Assembly: GCA_035934535.1 (NCBI GenBank)
Contig: DASYXS010000089.1
Location: 1-56,415, forward strand
Length of the DNA: 56,415 nt
Origin: DASSJF01 sp035934535
GTDB lineage: Bacteria > Sysuimicrobiota > Sysuimicrobiia > Sysuimicrobiales > Segetimicrobiaceae
Direction: 5' to 3'
A model generated the notes under the pieces. It saw only the letters and a program-made list of their open reading frames with translations, searched no databases and was not told where the DNA came from. Both the position numbers and the translations under genes were made by a program. Shown in pieces: positions 25,382 through 33,909 of this stretch; the stretch's first letter is position 1, and each line of letters opens with the position of its first letter.

Positions 25382-26202
25382 TTCTGCACGAAGGCGAAGC
25401 AGCGGCAGAACGCCGCTTCGCCGCCTTTGAAGCGGAACGGAAACGCGCCGAACCACACGCGCATGTCGAGCACCTCGTCGATCATCCCGCCCACGTTCTC
25501 GACGTGGAAGACCCCCTTCGGGAAGAGATACGTATGCGTGGCCTGGTAGGCTTTGGGCCACGGAAACGCCTCGTCCATCGACATCCCGATCTTCTTCTCG
25601 ACCTCCGGCACGAGATCGGGCCGCGCCCGGCGGACGTTCGTGTTGAACGGATGGTCGGTCGAGATCGCGTCGACGGCGAGCCACCGGATGCCGCGGTCCA
25701 GCACCCAGTCGCAGAACTCGAGCCGCGGCCCCGGATGCTTGAGAAAGGCGCGCGGGAGATTGGGCTTCTCGCGGTTGCGCGCCTTGTACCAGTCCTCGTT
25801 GTAGTAGTGGTGATAGCCGGTGTGAATGACCAAAATATCGCCCCGCCGGATCTTGATCTTGTGCTTGCGCTCCCACCGCTCGAAATGCTCCGGCCCGTAG
25901 ATGTCGTAGTCGCCCACCCCGAACTGCTGCAGATCGACGACGCAGGCCGGCCCGAGCAGCGATTCCAGCGGAATGCCGGCGACGTCCGGTCCGGGATCGT
26001 TGAAGTGGAGCGGCGAATCGAGGTGCGTCGCGATGTGGTTGGTGCTGCTGATCAGCTGCGCGTTCACGCCTTCGAACGCCATCTTCTTGACCCACTTGAC
26101 CGTGGGCCCCTCGTAGAACGCGAACGGCGGGGAGTCCACGCTGAAGTTTTGGGACAGGTCGAGCACGCGGACCCGGCTCAAGTCCGCCGCCTTGAACGCC
26201 AT
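25378..26202 (-). CDS. Cyclase family protein (kynurenine formamidase-like metal hydrolase)
   Basis: Protein of 274 aa in the cyclase/Kfa family. The metal site is HIATHLDSPLH (H56, H60, D62, H66), with DILVIHTGYHHYY and AVDAISTDHP farther on. Members hydrolyse formamides, isatin or cyclic amides. ATG 26202 has a GGGGAGG ribosome site; a GTG at 26253 is possible but lacks one. It is first in a 4-bp-overlapping operon with a CoA-transferase and accDA. Length is typical or slightly long for the family. Confidence 0.9.
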   Translation of the reverse strand: MAFKAADLSRVRVLDLSQNFSVDSPPFAFYEGPTVKWVKKMAFEGVNAQLISSTNHIATHLDSPLHFNDPGPDVAGIPLESLLGPACVVDLQQFGVGDYDIYGPEHFERWERKHKIKIRRGDILVIHTGYHHYYNEDWYKARNREKPNLPRAFLKHPGPRLEFCDWVLDRGIRWLAVDAISTDHPFNTNVRRARPDLVPEVEKKIGMSMDEAFPWPKAYQATHTYLFPKGVFHVENVGGMIDEVLDMRVWFGAFPFRFKGGEAAFCRCFAFVQK

Positions 26203-26314
26203 GGGCGACGCCTCCCCGAGATGGACATGCGGGCTGCGCACAAACAGTTCCACCCGGCGGCGCGCGAATCATGCCGCCGGCGCCGGCACGCGCGGAGGGG
26301 TAGAATCGACGTAG

Positions 26315-27328
26315 ATGCTTACCCTCTTCGTTGCGACCGAGCAGGGCCTGCTGGTTGCCCGCCACGCCTTGGACTGGACCGTCGAACACCACCTGCAGGG
26401 GCATTCGGCCGAGTGCGTCGCGGTCGACCCGCTCGTTCCCACGCGCGTCTACTGCGGCACGCTCGGCCACGGTGCATGGCGGAGCGATGACGGCGGGCGG
26501 TCGTGGGAACCGGCGGGCAGCGGCATCACCCACCCGGCCGTCATGTCCATCGCCGTCAGCTCGACCGAGTCCGTCGACGGCGCCGACGTGGTCTACGCGG
26601 GAACGGAGCCGAGCGGCATATTCCGCTCGACGGACGGCGGCGCGTCGTGGATCGAGTCGGAGGGGCTGCTGACGCTGCCCTCCAGGCCCACCTGGAGCTT
26701 CCCGCCGCGCCCGGACACTCATCACGTCCGGTGGATCGAGCCGGATCCCGTCGAGACGGGACGGCTCTACGTCGCGATCGAGGCCGGCGCCCTCGTCCGC
26801 ACGCGGGACGGCGGACGGACGTGGGACGATCGCGTCCCCGGCGGGCCGTACGACACGCATACCGCCGCCACACACCGGCTCGCGCCGGACCGCGTGTACT
26901 CCGCCGCGGGCGACGGATATTTCGAGAGCCACGACGCCGGCCGGACGTGGATGCGTCACATGGAAGGTCTGCGGCGCCGCTACGTGGTCGGCATCGCGGT
27001 CGACCAGGAAGACCCGGACACCGTATACGTCTCATGCGCGGACGGCCCGTGGAGCGCATACGATCCGCCCCACGCGGAATCGTACGTGTACCGGCGGTCG
27101 GGAGGGAAAGCGTGGCACACCGTGATGGAGGGCCTCCCCGACGCCGGCGGGACCTCGGTCAGCCGGTTCGCGGTACATCCGGATGCCCCCGCCGCGGTGT
27201 ACGCGGCGAACAACCACGCCGTCTACCACAGTATCGACGCGGGGCGGCGGTGGGCGGCTCTCGATATCCCGTGGCCCCGGGCCGCGCTCGAGGGTGGGGT
27301 CGAAGCCCTCGCGGCGCTCGTGGAGTGA
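26315..27328 (+). CDS. BNR/Asp-box repeat beta-propeller protein (sialidase/VPS10-like)
   Basis: Protein of 337 aa built from beta-propeller repeats. At least five Asp-box turns are visible: SDDGGRSWE, STDGGASW, TRDGGRTW, SHDAGRTW and SIDAGRRW. It has no signal peptide or membrane segment, so it is probably cytoplasmic. Such proteins are often called exo-alpha-sialidase or glycosyl hydrolase without evidence, and I do not assign an enzyme activity. It ends 4 bp before the convergent stop of the DUF1116 gene. Confidence 0.85.
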   Translation: MLTLFVATEQGLLVARHALDWTVEHHLQGHSAECVAVDPLVPTRVYCGTLGHGAWRSDDGGRSWEPAGSGITHPAVMSIAVSSTESVDGADVVYAGTEPSGIFRSTDGGASWIESEGLLTLPSRPTWSFPPRPDTHHVRWIEPDPVETGRLYVAIEAGALVRTRDGGRTWDDRVPGGPYDTHTAATHRLAPDRVYSAAGDGYFESHDAGRTWMRHMEGLRRRYVVGIAVDQEDPDTVYVSCADGPWSAYDPPHAESYVYRRSGGKAWHTVMEGLPDAGGTSVSRFAVHPDAPAAVYAANNHAVYHSIDAGRRWAALDIPWPRAALEGGVEALAALVE

Positions 27329-27332
27329 TAGC

Positions 27333-28589
27333 TCAGACCGCCTCCGCCATCGCCCGCAGCGCCTCTTCGAAACAAATCCGAGGCGGTCTGACGAGCCCGG
27401 CGCCGACCTGACCGACACCGGCCCGCCGGTGCGCGATGCCGGTGTTGATGCGCGGCAGAATCCCCGTCCGGATGACCTTCCGGATATCGATGCCGGTCGG
27501 CGTGCCGCGGAAGTCGAGCGCCGGAATGCGAAAGACCTCGTGCTCGGCGAGGGTAATCTCATACATCTCGAGGGTCGATTCGATCGCATCGTGCACGGTG
27601 CCCCCGACGAACGTAACGATCGCGGGCGCGCCGGCCATGGCGAAGGCGCCGATGCCGGCCGTCTCCGTGATCGCGGAATCCCCCATGTCGGGATTCCCGT
27701 CCTCGGCCGTGAAGCCCGGGAAGTAGAGTCCGCGCGGCACCTCGGAGGGTCCGGTGAACCACCGGTCCCCCAACCCGCTCACCCGGATGCCGAAGTCGGT
27801 GCCGTTCCGGGCCATGGTCGTGACGAGCGTACTGTGCGCGATGCCGTGGGCGGCGTCCATCGTGGCCTTGCACGCGGCCATCACCGGATTGAGCATCGCG
27901 AGATCGTTGTCCGCCAGGAACCGGAGCACGTCGGCCTGCTGCCCGGCCGGCGCGCCGGTGCGGACGATGAACGGTCCGAGCAGGCGGCCGAGCAGCGCCG
28001 AACCGGCTTTGTTCCGGTTGTGGCCTTCGTCGCCCATCTGCAGGGCCTGCGAGATCAGGGCTTTCATATCGAGGCCGCCGGCCAGCTCGAGGGCGCGGCC
28101 GATCACCGGGCCGAGCGTGCCTTCGATCCAGCGCAGCCGCTCGACCACGCTCTCGTCATACGCGCCATATCGCAGCACCTTGCCGTAGCCTTCATTAAAG
28201 GTTGTGTAGGCGCGAGTGCCCCCGGCGCGATTCTCGACGATGCACACCGGCATCGACGTGGAGATGGTGCCCGCCATCGGACCGACGGCCGCATGGTGGT
28301 GGCAGGGCTCGAACCGGATCCGGCCGGAGGCCGCGAGCGCCGTCGCCTCCGCCTCGGTGCGCGCCCGCCGCTCGTAGAGCAGCGCTCCGATCACGGCGCC
28401 GCGCACGGGGCCGGACATTCGCTCCCATCCGATCGGCGGCCCGGCGTGCAGCAGCACATCGTCGCCCAAGCCCCGGATAACGTCGCCCGCCCGGGCGACC
28501 CCCGTGAGAACAGGGGTCGCCGCCTGGACGCGCGCGATCGCCTCGGCGTTCGCCCGATCGATCATCTCGCCGGTCCGCATGCCGCTCAC
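27333..28589 (-). CDS. DUF1116 protein, AllG-like subunit of oxamate carbamoyltransferase
   Basis: Protein of 418 aa in the DUF1116 family (E. coli YlbE/AllG). Conserved blocks include LHAGPPIGWERMSGP, FEPCHHHAAVGPMAGTIS, TTFNEGYGKVLRYGAY, GDEGHNRNKAGSALL and GGTVHDAIESTLEMYE. GTG 28589 overlaps the FdrA stop by 4 bp; ATG 28580 is an alternative start. With FdrA and DUF2877 it would form the enzyme that converts oxalurate to oxamate and carbamoyl phosphate (family knowledge). I see no carbamate kinase in the window. Confidence 0.85.
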   Translation of the reverse strand: MSGMRTGEMIDRANAEAIARVQAATPVLTGVARAGDVIRGLGDDVLLHAGPPIGWERMSGPVRGAVIGALLYERRARTEAEATALAASGRIRFEPCHHHAAVGPMAGTISTSMPVCIVENRAGGTRAYTTFNEGYGKVLRYGAYDESVVERLRWIEGTLGPVIGRALELAGGLDMKALISQALQMGDEGHNRNKAGSALLGRLLGPFIVRTGAPAGQQADVLRFLADNDLAMLNPVMAACKATMDAAHGIAHSTLVTTMARNGTDFGIRVSGLGDRWFTGPSEVPRGLYFPGFTAEDGNPDMGDSAITETAGIGAFAMAGAPAIVTFVGGTVHDAIESTLEMYEITLAEHEVFRIPALDFRGTPTGIDIRKVIRTGILPRINTGIAHRRAGVGQVGAGLVRPPRICFEEALRAMAEAV

Positions 28590-30433
28590 GTCAACCGATC
28601 CAGCAACTCGAGCAGCTCCGTGTTGCCGCCCGCCGGCGGCTGCCACTCGACGTCGAGCACGGGCACGCCTTGATCGCGAAGACTTTCGGCGAAGACCCCG
28701 AGCCCGACGTTGACCACGTGCGGCGGCGCTGCGAGCAGAGCGTCGGCCGGGGACGGGCTCGCCGGCGGCCTCACATCCGCGGCGGGTGCGGGCGGGTCGT
28801 GACGATCGGCCGGCGCGCCGTCCGGGGCGCCGGTCAGCATCGCCGCGATCGCGGCGGACTCGACCACGCGGGCGGCGATGGCGCCGGCCAGCAGCGCGGC
28901 GCGCGCGTTGCTCTCTTCCACGAACACCCCCGCCGACTCGAGCTGCGCGACCTGGCGTGTCCGCCGCTGCGGATCGTCGTCGGTCCCGCAGACCGAGGCC
29001 ACGACGGCCAGCTGCCGGCCGGCGGTCCGCGCGGCCGCCCGGACGTCCGCGATCACGGGGGCGAGCGCGCCGGCGGGATCGGGGTGCACGCCGAACCCAA
29101 GCACGACGTCGAGCAGGAGCACGGCGGTCTCGGGGTCCGCGGCCTCCTGCCGCAGCCGCGCCGCGCGCAGCGTCATGTCCAGCATCGGATGCAGGCGCCC
29201 GACCGTGAAGAGATCGTCGCCGAGATCGAGGAGGGTGTGGCCATGGCCGCGCCCGGGGTCCGCGAGCGGACCTCGGGCAACGTTCGTAAACAGCGGCCGC
29301 AGTGTCGCCTCGAGCAGCACGACCGCCTCCGCGCACAACGTACCCCCGCTCATCAGCCCGCGCAGGTACTGCTGCGACGGCGCGAGCGTCCGCGCGGCGT
29401 CGCGCGCTTTCGCGGCGATGCGGTCGAGCGCCGGACGGTCGTCCGCAAGCGTGGTCGCACCGCCTCCTGACGCGACGGCCAGACGGGCGGCATCCTCGAG
29501 GGTACGGACCTGGCGGACACCCATCCCGGACGCCACCGAGGCCGCCCCGGTGAAGATCGCGATCACGGGGTTGCGGAGCGACGCGGCCTCGTCGACGAGC
29601 CCCGCCGCGACCGACGGCGCCGGCGGCTTCGACACGATCACGATCACGCGCGTCTCTGGATCACGGCCGAGCATCGCGAGCGACTGACGCGCCGTGATCC
29701 CGTCCACCTCCGACGAGAGATCCCTCCCTCCGGTGCCGAGCGCGTGCGAGATCCCGCCCCCGAACCGGTGCACGAGCGCCGCGACCTCCTGAACACCCGT
29801 CCCGGAGGCCCCGACCAGGCCGACGGCGCCGCGCCGCACGCGATTGGCGAATCCGAGAGCCGCCCCACCCAGAATCGCCGTTCCGCAATCGGGCCCCATC
29901 ACGAGGCGCCCACCGGCCGCCGCGGCGCGTTTGAGGTCGACTTCGTCTTCGAGCGGCACGTTGTCGCTGAACAGCATGACGTGGAGATCCGCGCGCAGGG
30001 CTTCCCGCGCCACCCCGACGGCGAAGCGGCCGGGCACCGAGACGAGCGCGAGATTCGCCCCGGCGAGCTGCCGCGCCGCGGCCGCCACCGTGCGCGGCCG
30101 GTACGATCCCTCCGAAGCGCCCGCATCCGGCCGGCGCGTCAGCAGGTCATCCACAGCGCCGAGCGCCGTCTCGACCTCCGTCGGGCCGGCGCCGCGCACC
30201 ATCACCACGAGGTCGTTCGACGCGATTTCTCGCGCGGGGGCTGCGCCCCCGCCGGGCGCGGTAAGGTTCGCCGGGTCGAGGCCCGCCTGGCGGAGCAGCT
30301 CCAGATTCGCGGGCGTCGCCATGACGACGCCCGCCTCTTCGACCCCGGGAAAACCGCGCAGCGCCTGCTGTACCCGCATGAGCGCCGCGGAATCGTGATA
30401 GGCGCTCGGCCGCACCGTGCCCCGGACAATCAT
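28586..30433 (-). CDS. fdrA: FdrA-like (AllF) acyl-CoA synthetase-related protein
   Basis: Protein of 615 aa in the FdrA family, related to succinyl-CoA synthetase. It begins VRGTVRPSAYHDSAALMRV and has MATPANLELL, ASNDLVVMVRG, VMGPDCGTAI, LVGASGTGVQEVAALVHRFGGGISHALGTGGRDL-type nucleotide-fold segments and a C-terminal VGLGVFAESL. FdrA/AllF is a subunit of oxamate carbamoyltransferase. It is longer than the E. coli protein because of Ala/Pro-rich insertions near residues 560-580. It is followed by the AllG-like gene with a 4-bp overlap. ATG 30433 lacks a good ribosome site. Confidence 0.87.
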   Translation of the reverse strand: MIVRGTVRPSAYHDSAALMRVQQALRGFPGVEEAGVVMATPANLELLRQAGLDPANLTAPGGGAAPAREIASNDLVVMVRGAGPTEVETALGAVDDLLTRRPDAGASEGSYRPRTVAAAARQLAGANLALVSVPGRFAVGVAREALRADLHVMLFSDNVPLEDEVDLKRAAAAGGRLVMGPDCGTAILGGAALGFANRVRRGAVGLVGASGTGVQEVAALVHRFGGGISHALGTGGRDLSSEVDGITARQSLAMLGRDPETRVIVIVSKPPAPSVAAGLVDEAASLRNPVIAIFTGAASVASGMGVRQVRTLEDAARLAVASGGGATTLADDRPALDRIAAKARDAARTLAPSQQYLRGLMSGGTLCAEAVVLLEATLRPLFTNVARGPLADPGRGHGHTLLDLGDDLFTVGRLHPMLDMTLRAARLRQEAADPETAVLLLDVVLGFGVHPDPAGALAPVIADVRAAARTAGRQLAVVASVCGTDDDPQRRTRQVAQLESAGVFVEESNARAALLAGAIAARVVESAAIAAMLTGAPDGAPADRHDPPAPAADVRPPASPSPADALLAAPPHVVNVGLGVFAESLRDQGVPVLDVEWQPPAGGNTELLELLDRLT

Positions 30434-30577
30434 CGGAGAATCGCAACCGGCGAGGTGCTCATCGTCCCGTCTGTTCGACGAAAGCAGCATCCGGCCTCTG
30501 CCAGCGCGGTCGCGGGGCACAAACTATACAAGGACGGCGCGCTTCACGCTCCTTTCGAAGGAAGGACGGTGTCGCGC

Positions 30578-30943
30578 ATGAAACTCAATCATATCGACCT
30601 GCAGGTCAGCGACGTGGACGCTGCGCGGGAGTTCTTCGAGCGGCATTTCGGTCTGCGCAGTACCTACCGGCGGGCGGGGCAGATTGCCTTGCTCGAAGAC
30701 GACAGCGGACTGGAGCTTGGGGTCAGCAACCTGCGCAGTTCGCCGCCGCCGCAGTACCCGCCGGACTTCCATGTGGGATTTGTGCTGGAGAGCGCGAGCG
30801 ACGTGCGCGAGGTCTACAAGCGGCTCCAGGCGGGTGGCGTCGGCATCAAAATGGATCTGCGGGAGGGCGGACCGAACCTGTTTTTCGTCTGCGAGGGGCC
30901 CGACGCGATCCCGGTCGAAGTCCGGGCGCCGCGGGGTAATTGA
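30578..30943 (+). CDS. VOC family (glyoxalase/bleomycin resistance-like) protein
   Basis: Single vicinal-oxygen-chelate module pair of 121 aa. It begins MKLNHIDLQVSDVDAAREFFERHF-type and continues GLRSTYRR, FHVGFVLESASDVREVYKRLQAGG and FFVCEGPDAIPVEV. The His near residue 5 and C-terminal Glu fit the metal-binding positions. The substrate is unknown. A GTG at 30569 in frame, closer to a GGAAGG ribosome site, is an alternative start. A TATACA box lies about 50 bp upstream. Confidence 0.85.
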   Translation: MKLNHIDLQVSDVDAAREFFERHFGLRSTYRRAGQIALLEDDSGLELGVSNLRSSPPPQYPPDFHVGFVLESASDVREVYKRLQAGGVGIKMDLREGGPNLFFVCEGPDAIPVEVRAPRGN

Positions 30944-30977
30944 AGGTCGGCGGCGGGCCGGCCTATGGGGGTGACGG

Positions 30978-31433
30978 ATGACCGGCTATCTGATCCTGAA
31001 GTGGTTTCACGTGCTGATGGCCATCACCGCGCTGGGAGCGAACATCACCTACGGCGTCTGGTTCGCACGCGCGGGCCGGGATCGGCAGCATCTCGCCTTC
31101 GTCCTCCGCGGCGTGAGAATGCTCGACAACCGCATCGCCAACCCGGCCTACGGCCTGCTGCTGATCACAGGATTCGCCATGACCGGCATGGGACACATCC
31201 CGACCTCCACGCCCTGGGTCCGGAACAGCCTGATCCTCTATGTCATCCTCATCATCATCGCCGCGGCCGGGTACTCGCCGACGCTGCGGCGCGGGATCGA
31301 GGCGCTCGAAGCGGGAGGCCCCGATTCGCCCGAGTTCAAGCAGACCGCGGCCCGCGGCAGAAGCCTCGGCATTCTGCTCATCATCATCGCCGTGATCATC
31401 GTCTTCATGATGGTGACGAAGCCTGGCGGCTAG
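30978..31433 (+). CDS. DUF2269 family integral membrane protein
   Basis: Membrane protein of 151 aa with about four helices. The start LILKWFHVLMAITALGANI is typical of DUF2269, as is NPAYGLLLITGFAM. The last helix is Ile-rich (GILLIIIAVIIVFMMV). It starts 35 bp after the VOC gene and is probably co-transcribed with it. No function is established. Confidence 0.85.
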   Translation: MTGYLILKWFHVLMAITALGANITYGVWFARAGRDRQHLAFVLRGVRMLDNRIANPAYGLLLITGFAMTGMGHIPTSTPWVRNSLILYVILIIIAAAGYSPTLRRGIEALEAGGPDSPEFKQTAARGRSLGILLIIIAVIIVFMMVTKPGG

Positions 31434-31462
31434 AGCCGGCCGCCGGCGGGGCGGCAGGCGGG

Positions 31463-32184
31463 CTACCGGACCCCTACGTCCAGAAGCATCACCCAGTATT
31501 GCAGGGACTGAAGCGCGAAACCGGCAAACAGCAGTACCGTTCCCAAGGCGCCCAAACGCCGCGCCGGCAGCCTATCGGCCCACCACTCGACGAATGGGCT
31601 GATCGTCGCGACGACGCCGCCGACGACCGCGACGACGAGACCGATCTCGAGTCCGAACAGCAGGCCGCGGGCGCCCTCGTGCGTCAGGCTGCCCGCCAGG
31701 GCGCCGGCGGCTCCGATCACGGCCCCGCGAACGCACGTCGCCACGAGCCTGCGGCGCGTCAGGCGCGGCCGCGTATCCGGCTGGTACTCCTGCGACGGCG
31801 CAAATCCCGCGACGTACGCGGCGATCAGGCCAAGAACGCTCAGGACTCCGAAAGCCGTTCCGAAGCGACCGTCAAACGTGAGCGCGGAAGCAAGACCTTG
31901 GGCGGTCCCTCCGCGGAGGATCGCGAGCCCGAGCGTCGCCGCGAGCGGGACCCGGCCGCGGGCCGCCGCGGCAAGCCAAAATTCGACGCCGAGCGCGATC
32001 CCGAGGCCGAGCCCCGCGACAAGGCCGTAGATCGTCCCGAGCGGCAGTCCGTACCCCACCCCGAAGAGCACGCTGTAGGTGGCCCGCGCTTTCCCCCGAG
32101 CAGGTCGTAGGCGAGATAGAGCCCGCCCATCAAATCCAGGACGACCCCGTTCAGGCTGATCGCCGCGAGGACATGACGGTCCAT
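31463..32184 (-). pseudogene. Polytopic membrane protein with a -1 frameshift in a G-run
   Basis: The first part (from ATG 32184: MDRHVLAAISLNGVVLDLMGGLYLAYDLLGG) and the second part (VLFGVGYGLPLGTIYG to LLDVGVR, ending 31463) lie in different frames. They join cleanly if one G is added to the run at 32093-32097, giving LLGGKARATYSVLFGVGYG. The joined protein of about 240 aa has six to seven hydrophobic helices. The junction GGGGGAAAG contains the canonical -1 slippery heptamer G_GGA_AAG in the correct phase. So either an indel (real or assembly) or programmed frameshifting fits. The family is not recognised. It lies 40 bp after the oxidoreductase gene. Confidence 0.65.
32089..32095 (-). other. 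G_GGA_AAG heptamer at the frameshift junction
   Basis: In the upstream reading frame the codons are GGG GGA AAG, so a -1 slip here enters exactly the downstream frame. I see no strong stimulatory hairpin by eye just downstream. Confidence 0.45.
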
Positions 32185-32224
32185 CACCGCGCCGCCGGGC
32201 CGGCGGGCTCCGGCGCGCCCGGCG

Positions 32225-32869
32225 CTACTTCCGTAAGAGCTTGAATGCCTGGTGCCAGTTGTTGGCGTTCACGCTGGCGAGGACCCACACGAGACACATC
32301 GCCTCGAGGTAGTGGGCGGCGCCGATCGAGCCTACGTCGACGGCCTCCCAGCCAAAATCCTTGCAGATCTCCGCGGCCCGCTTCTTCGCCGCGGCGTCGT
32401 TGCCGCAGAGGAACATGCTCGGCGGCCCGCCGGGCAGCTGCGGGCGAAACATCAACGGGCTGCCGGCGGTGTTGAAGACCTTGACCACGTGCGCCTCCGG
32501 CAGGAGCCGCTGGTGTTTCTCCCCCGCCGAATCTCCCACCCCGCCGACAAGTACGGGCGGCGTCCCCTGCGAGAAGTCCAGCGGGTTGGTCGCGTCGAGC
32601 ACGAGTTTCCCGGCAAAGTGCTCCGGGCCGGCGATGCGGATCGCGTTCTCCGTCGCCACGCCCAGGGTCGCGAGGACGACGATCTCGCCGAACCGCGCGG
32701 CCTGGCCAAACGTGCCGTGGGACGCCCGGGCGCCCGACCGCTTCGCCCACGCGATTCCCTTCTGATTCTCCGCGTCCCGCGAGCCCAGCATCACCCGGTG
32801 TTCGAGAGTCACGAACGCGCGCCCGAGCGCCTGTCCGACATCGCCGCTGCCCAAGATCCCGACGTTCAT
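32225..32869 (-). CDS. NADPH-dependent F420 reductase-like / NAD(P)-binding oxidoreductase
   Basis: Rossmann protein of 214 aa. The dinucleotide motif GILGSGDVGQALG is at residues 4-16, with LGSRD at the end of strand two, VVLATLG, LVLDATNPLDF and HVVKVFNTAG, as in F420:NADP oxidoreductase relatives. Many such proteins are annotated as F420 reductases without proof. The presence of LLM and probable F420 Pdx-like genes in the window supports that reading. It is followed by the frameshifted membrane protein gene. Confidence 0.85.
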   Translation of the reverse strand: MNVGILGSGDVGQALGRAFVTLEHRVMLGSRDAENQKGIAWAKRSGARASHGTFGQAARFGEIVVLATLGVATENAIRIAGPEHFAGKLVLDATNPLDFSQGTPPVLVGGVGDSAGEKHQRLLPEAHVVKVFNTAGSPLMFRPQLPGGPPSMFLCGNDAAAKKRAAEICKDFGWEAVDVGSIGAAHYLEAMCLVWVLASVNANNWHQAFKLLRK

Positions 32870-32908
32870 CGCGCCCCTCCGTCCAGATCCTACGCCGCCC
32901 GCAACCCC

Positions 32909-33811
32909 TCAGGCGGCTGCCGGCCGATCTCCGATCGTCACCTGTATCTCCTGGAGCTGCCCCCCGCGCACGAACCGGACGCTCTCCGTCGCGCCGATCC
33001 GATCTTCGGTCAACAGTCCCATCAACTCGTCCGACCGGTGCACCGGCCGTCCGCCGATCGAGAATACCAGGTCGCCGATCAAGAGGCCCGCACGCTCCGC
33101 GGGGCTCCCCGGCTCCACCGCGTGCACCAAGAGGCCCGCGCGCAGGTTGACCGCCTGCTCCAGCGCCGCGGGAACAGGCACTGTTTGCGCGGCGATGCCG
33201 AGGTATCCTCGTCTCACCCGGCCGTGCGCCAAGAGACCGTCTGCAACGCGGCGCAGCGTGGCCGCCGGAATCGTGAGCACGAGCCCGCGGCGGAGCCCCG
33301 CGGTATTCAGCCCGATCGCCCGCCCCTCGACATCGAGGAGCGGTCCCCCAGAGATCCCGAATGCCGGCTCGATGTCCGGCTCGACGTACCGGTCGACGCG
33401 GCCGCCGCCGGGCACGCGCCACTCTTGTCCCACCGCGCTCAGGATGCCCAGCCGGGCCCGGACCGTACGCCCCGGACGCCCAAGCGCCACGACCAGCTGT
33501 CCAACCTTGAGGCCGTCCGTGTCCCGCCAGCGCGGTGCCGATAGGCCGCTCGCCTGAACTCTAAGCAGCGCGAGGTCTGTGCTGGGGTCCCGGCCCGCCA
33601 GGGTGGCGGGGAGTTCGCGGCCGTCTCCCAGGGTCACCGCGATATCGTCGTCACGCCGTACGGCATGCTCCGTTGTCAGAATCACCCCGTCCGCGGACCA
33701 GACGACGCCGGTGGAGGGCCGCCGTCCGGCCGAGACGCGGACCACCGCCGGCCCGGCCGTCTCGACGACACCGGCCAGCGCGTCGGAAACCGTTGTCAGT
33801 GACACTGTCAC
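32909..33811 (-). CDS. Trypsin-like serine protease with PDZ domain (HtrA/DegP-like)
   Basis: Protein of 300 aa with a chymotrypsin fold and one PDZ domain. The triad is read as H49 (TTEHAV), D79 (STDLALLRV) and S154 (FGISGGPLLD). The oxyanion motif is GISGGP rather than the usual GNSGGP. The PDZ region (about 195-290) has GYLGIAAQ and VEPGSPAERAGLLIGDLV. There is no signal peptide or membrane anchor, unusual for HtrA, so it may act in the cytoplasm or be inactive. GTG 33811 follows an AGAGGTGA ribosome site. Confidence 0.9.
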   Translation of the reverse strand: MTVSLTTVSDALAGVVETAGPAVVRVSAGRRPSTGVVWSADGVILTTEHAVRRDDDIAVTLGDGRELPATLAGRDPSTDLALLRVQASGLSAPRWRDTDGLKVGQLVVALGRPGRTVRARLGILSAVGQEWRVPGGGRVDRYVEPDIEPAFGISGGPLLDVEGRAIGLNTAGLRRGLVLTIPAATLRRVADGLLAHGRVRRGYLGIAAQTVPVPAALEQAVNLRAGLLVHAVEPGSPAERAGLLIGDLVFSIGGRPVHRSDELMGLLTEDRIGATESVRFVRGGQLQEIQVTIGDRPAAA

Positions 33812-33909
33812 ATGATCACCTCTCGTTCAGTATTGGTATCGGTGCGCACCAAAGGGTATCGGACGGCCTCCGGAGTCACATCCATCGTTCGATCAGGTAC
33901 CCCACGGCG

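Noticed and set aside
33790..33815. TGTCA/TGACA repeats at the HtrA-like start as an operator
   Set aside because: They overlap the first codons, are imperfect, and have no partner site; too weak to call.
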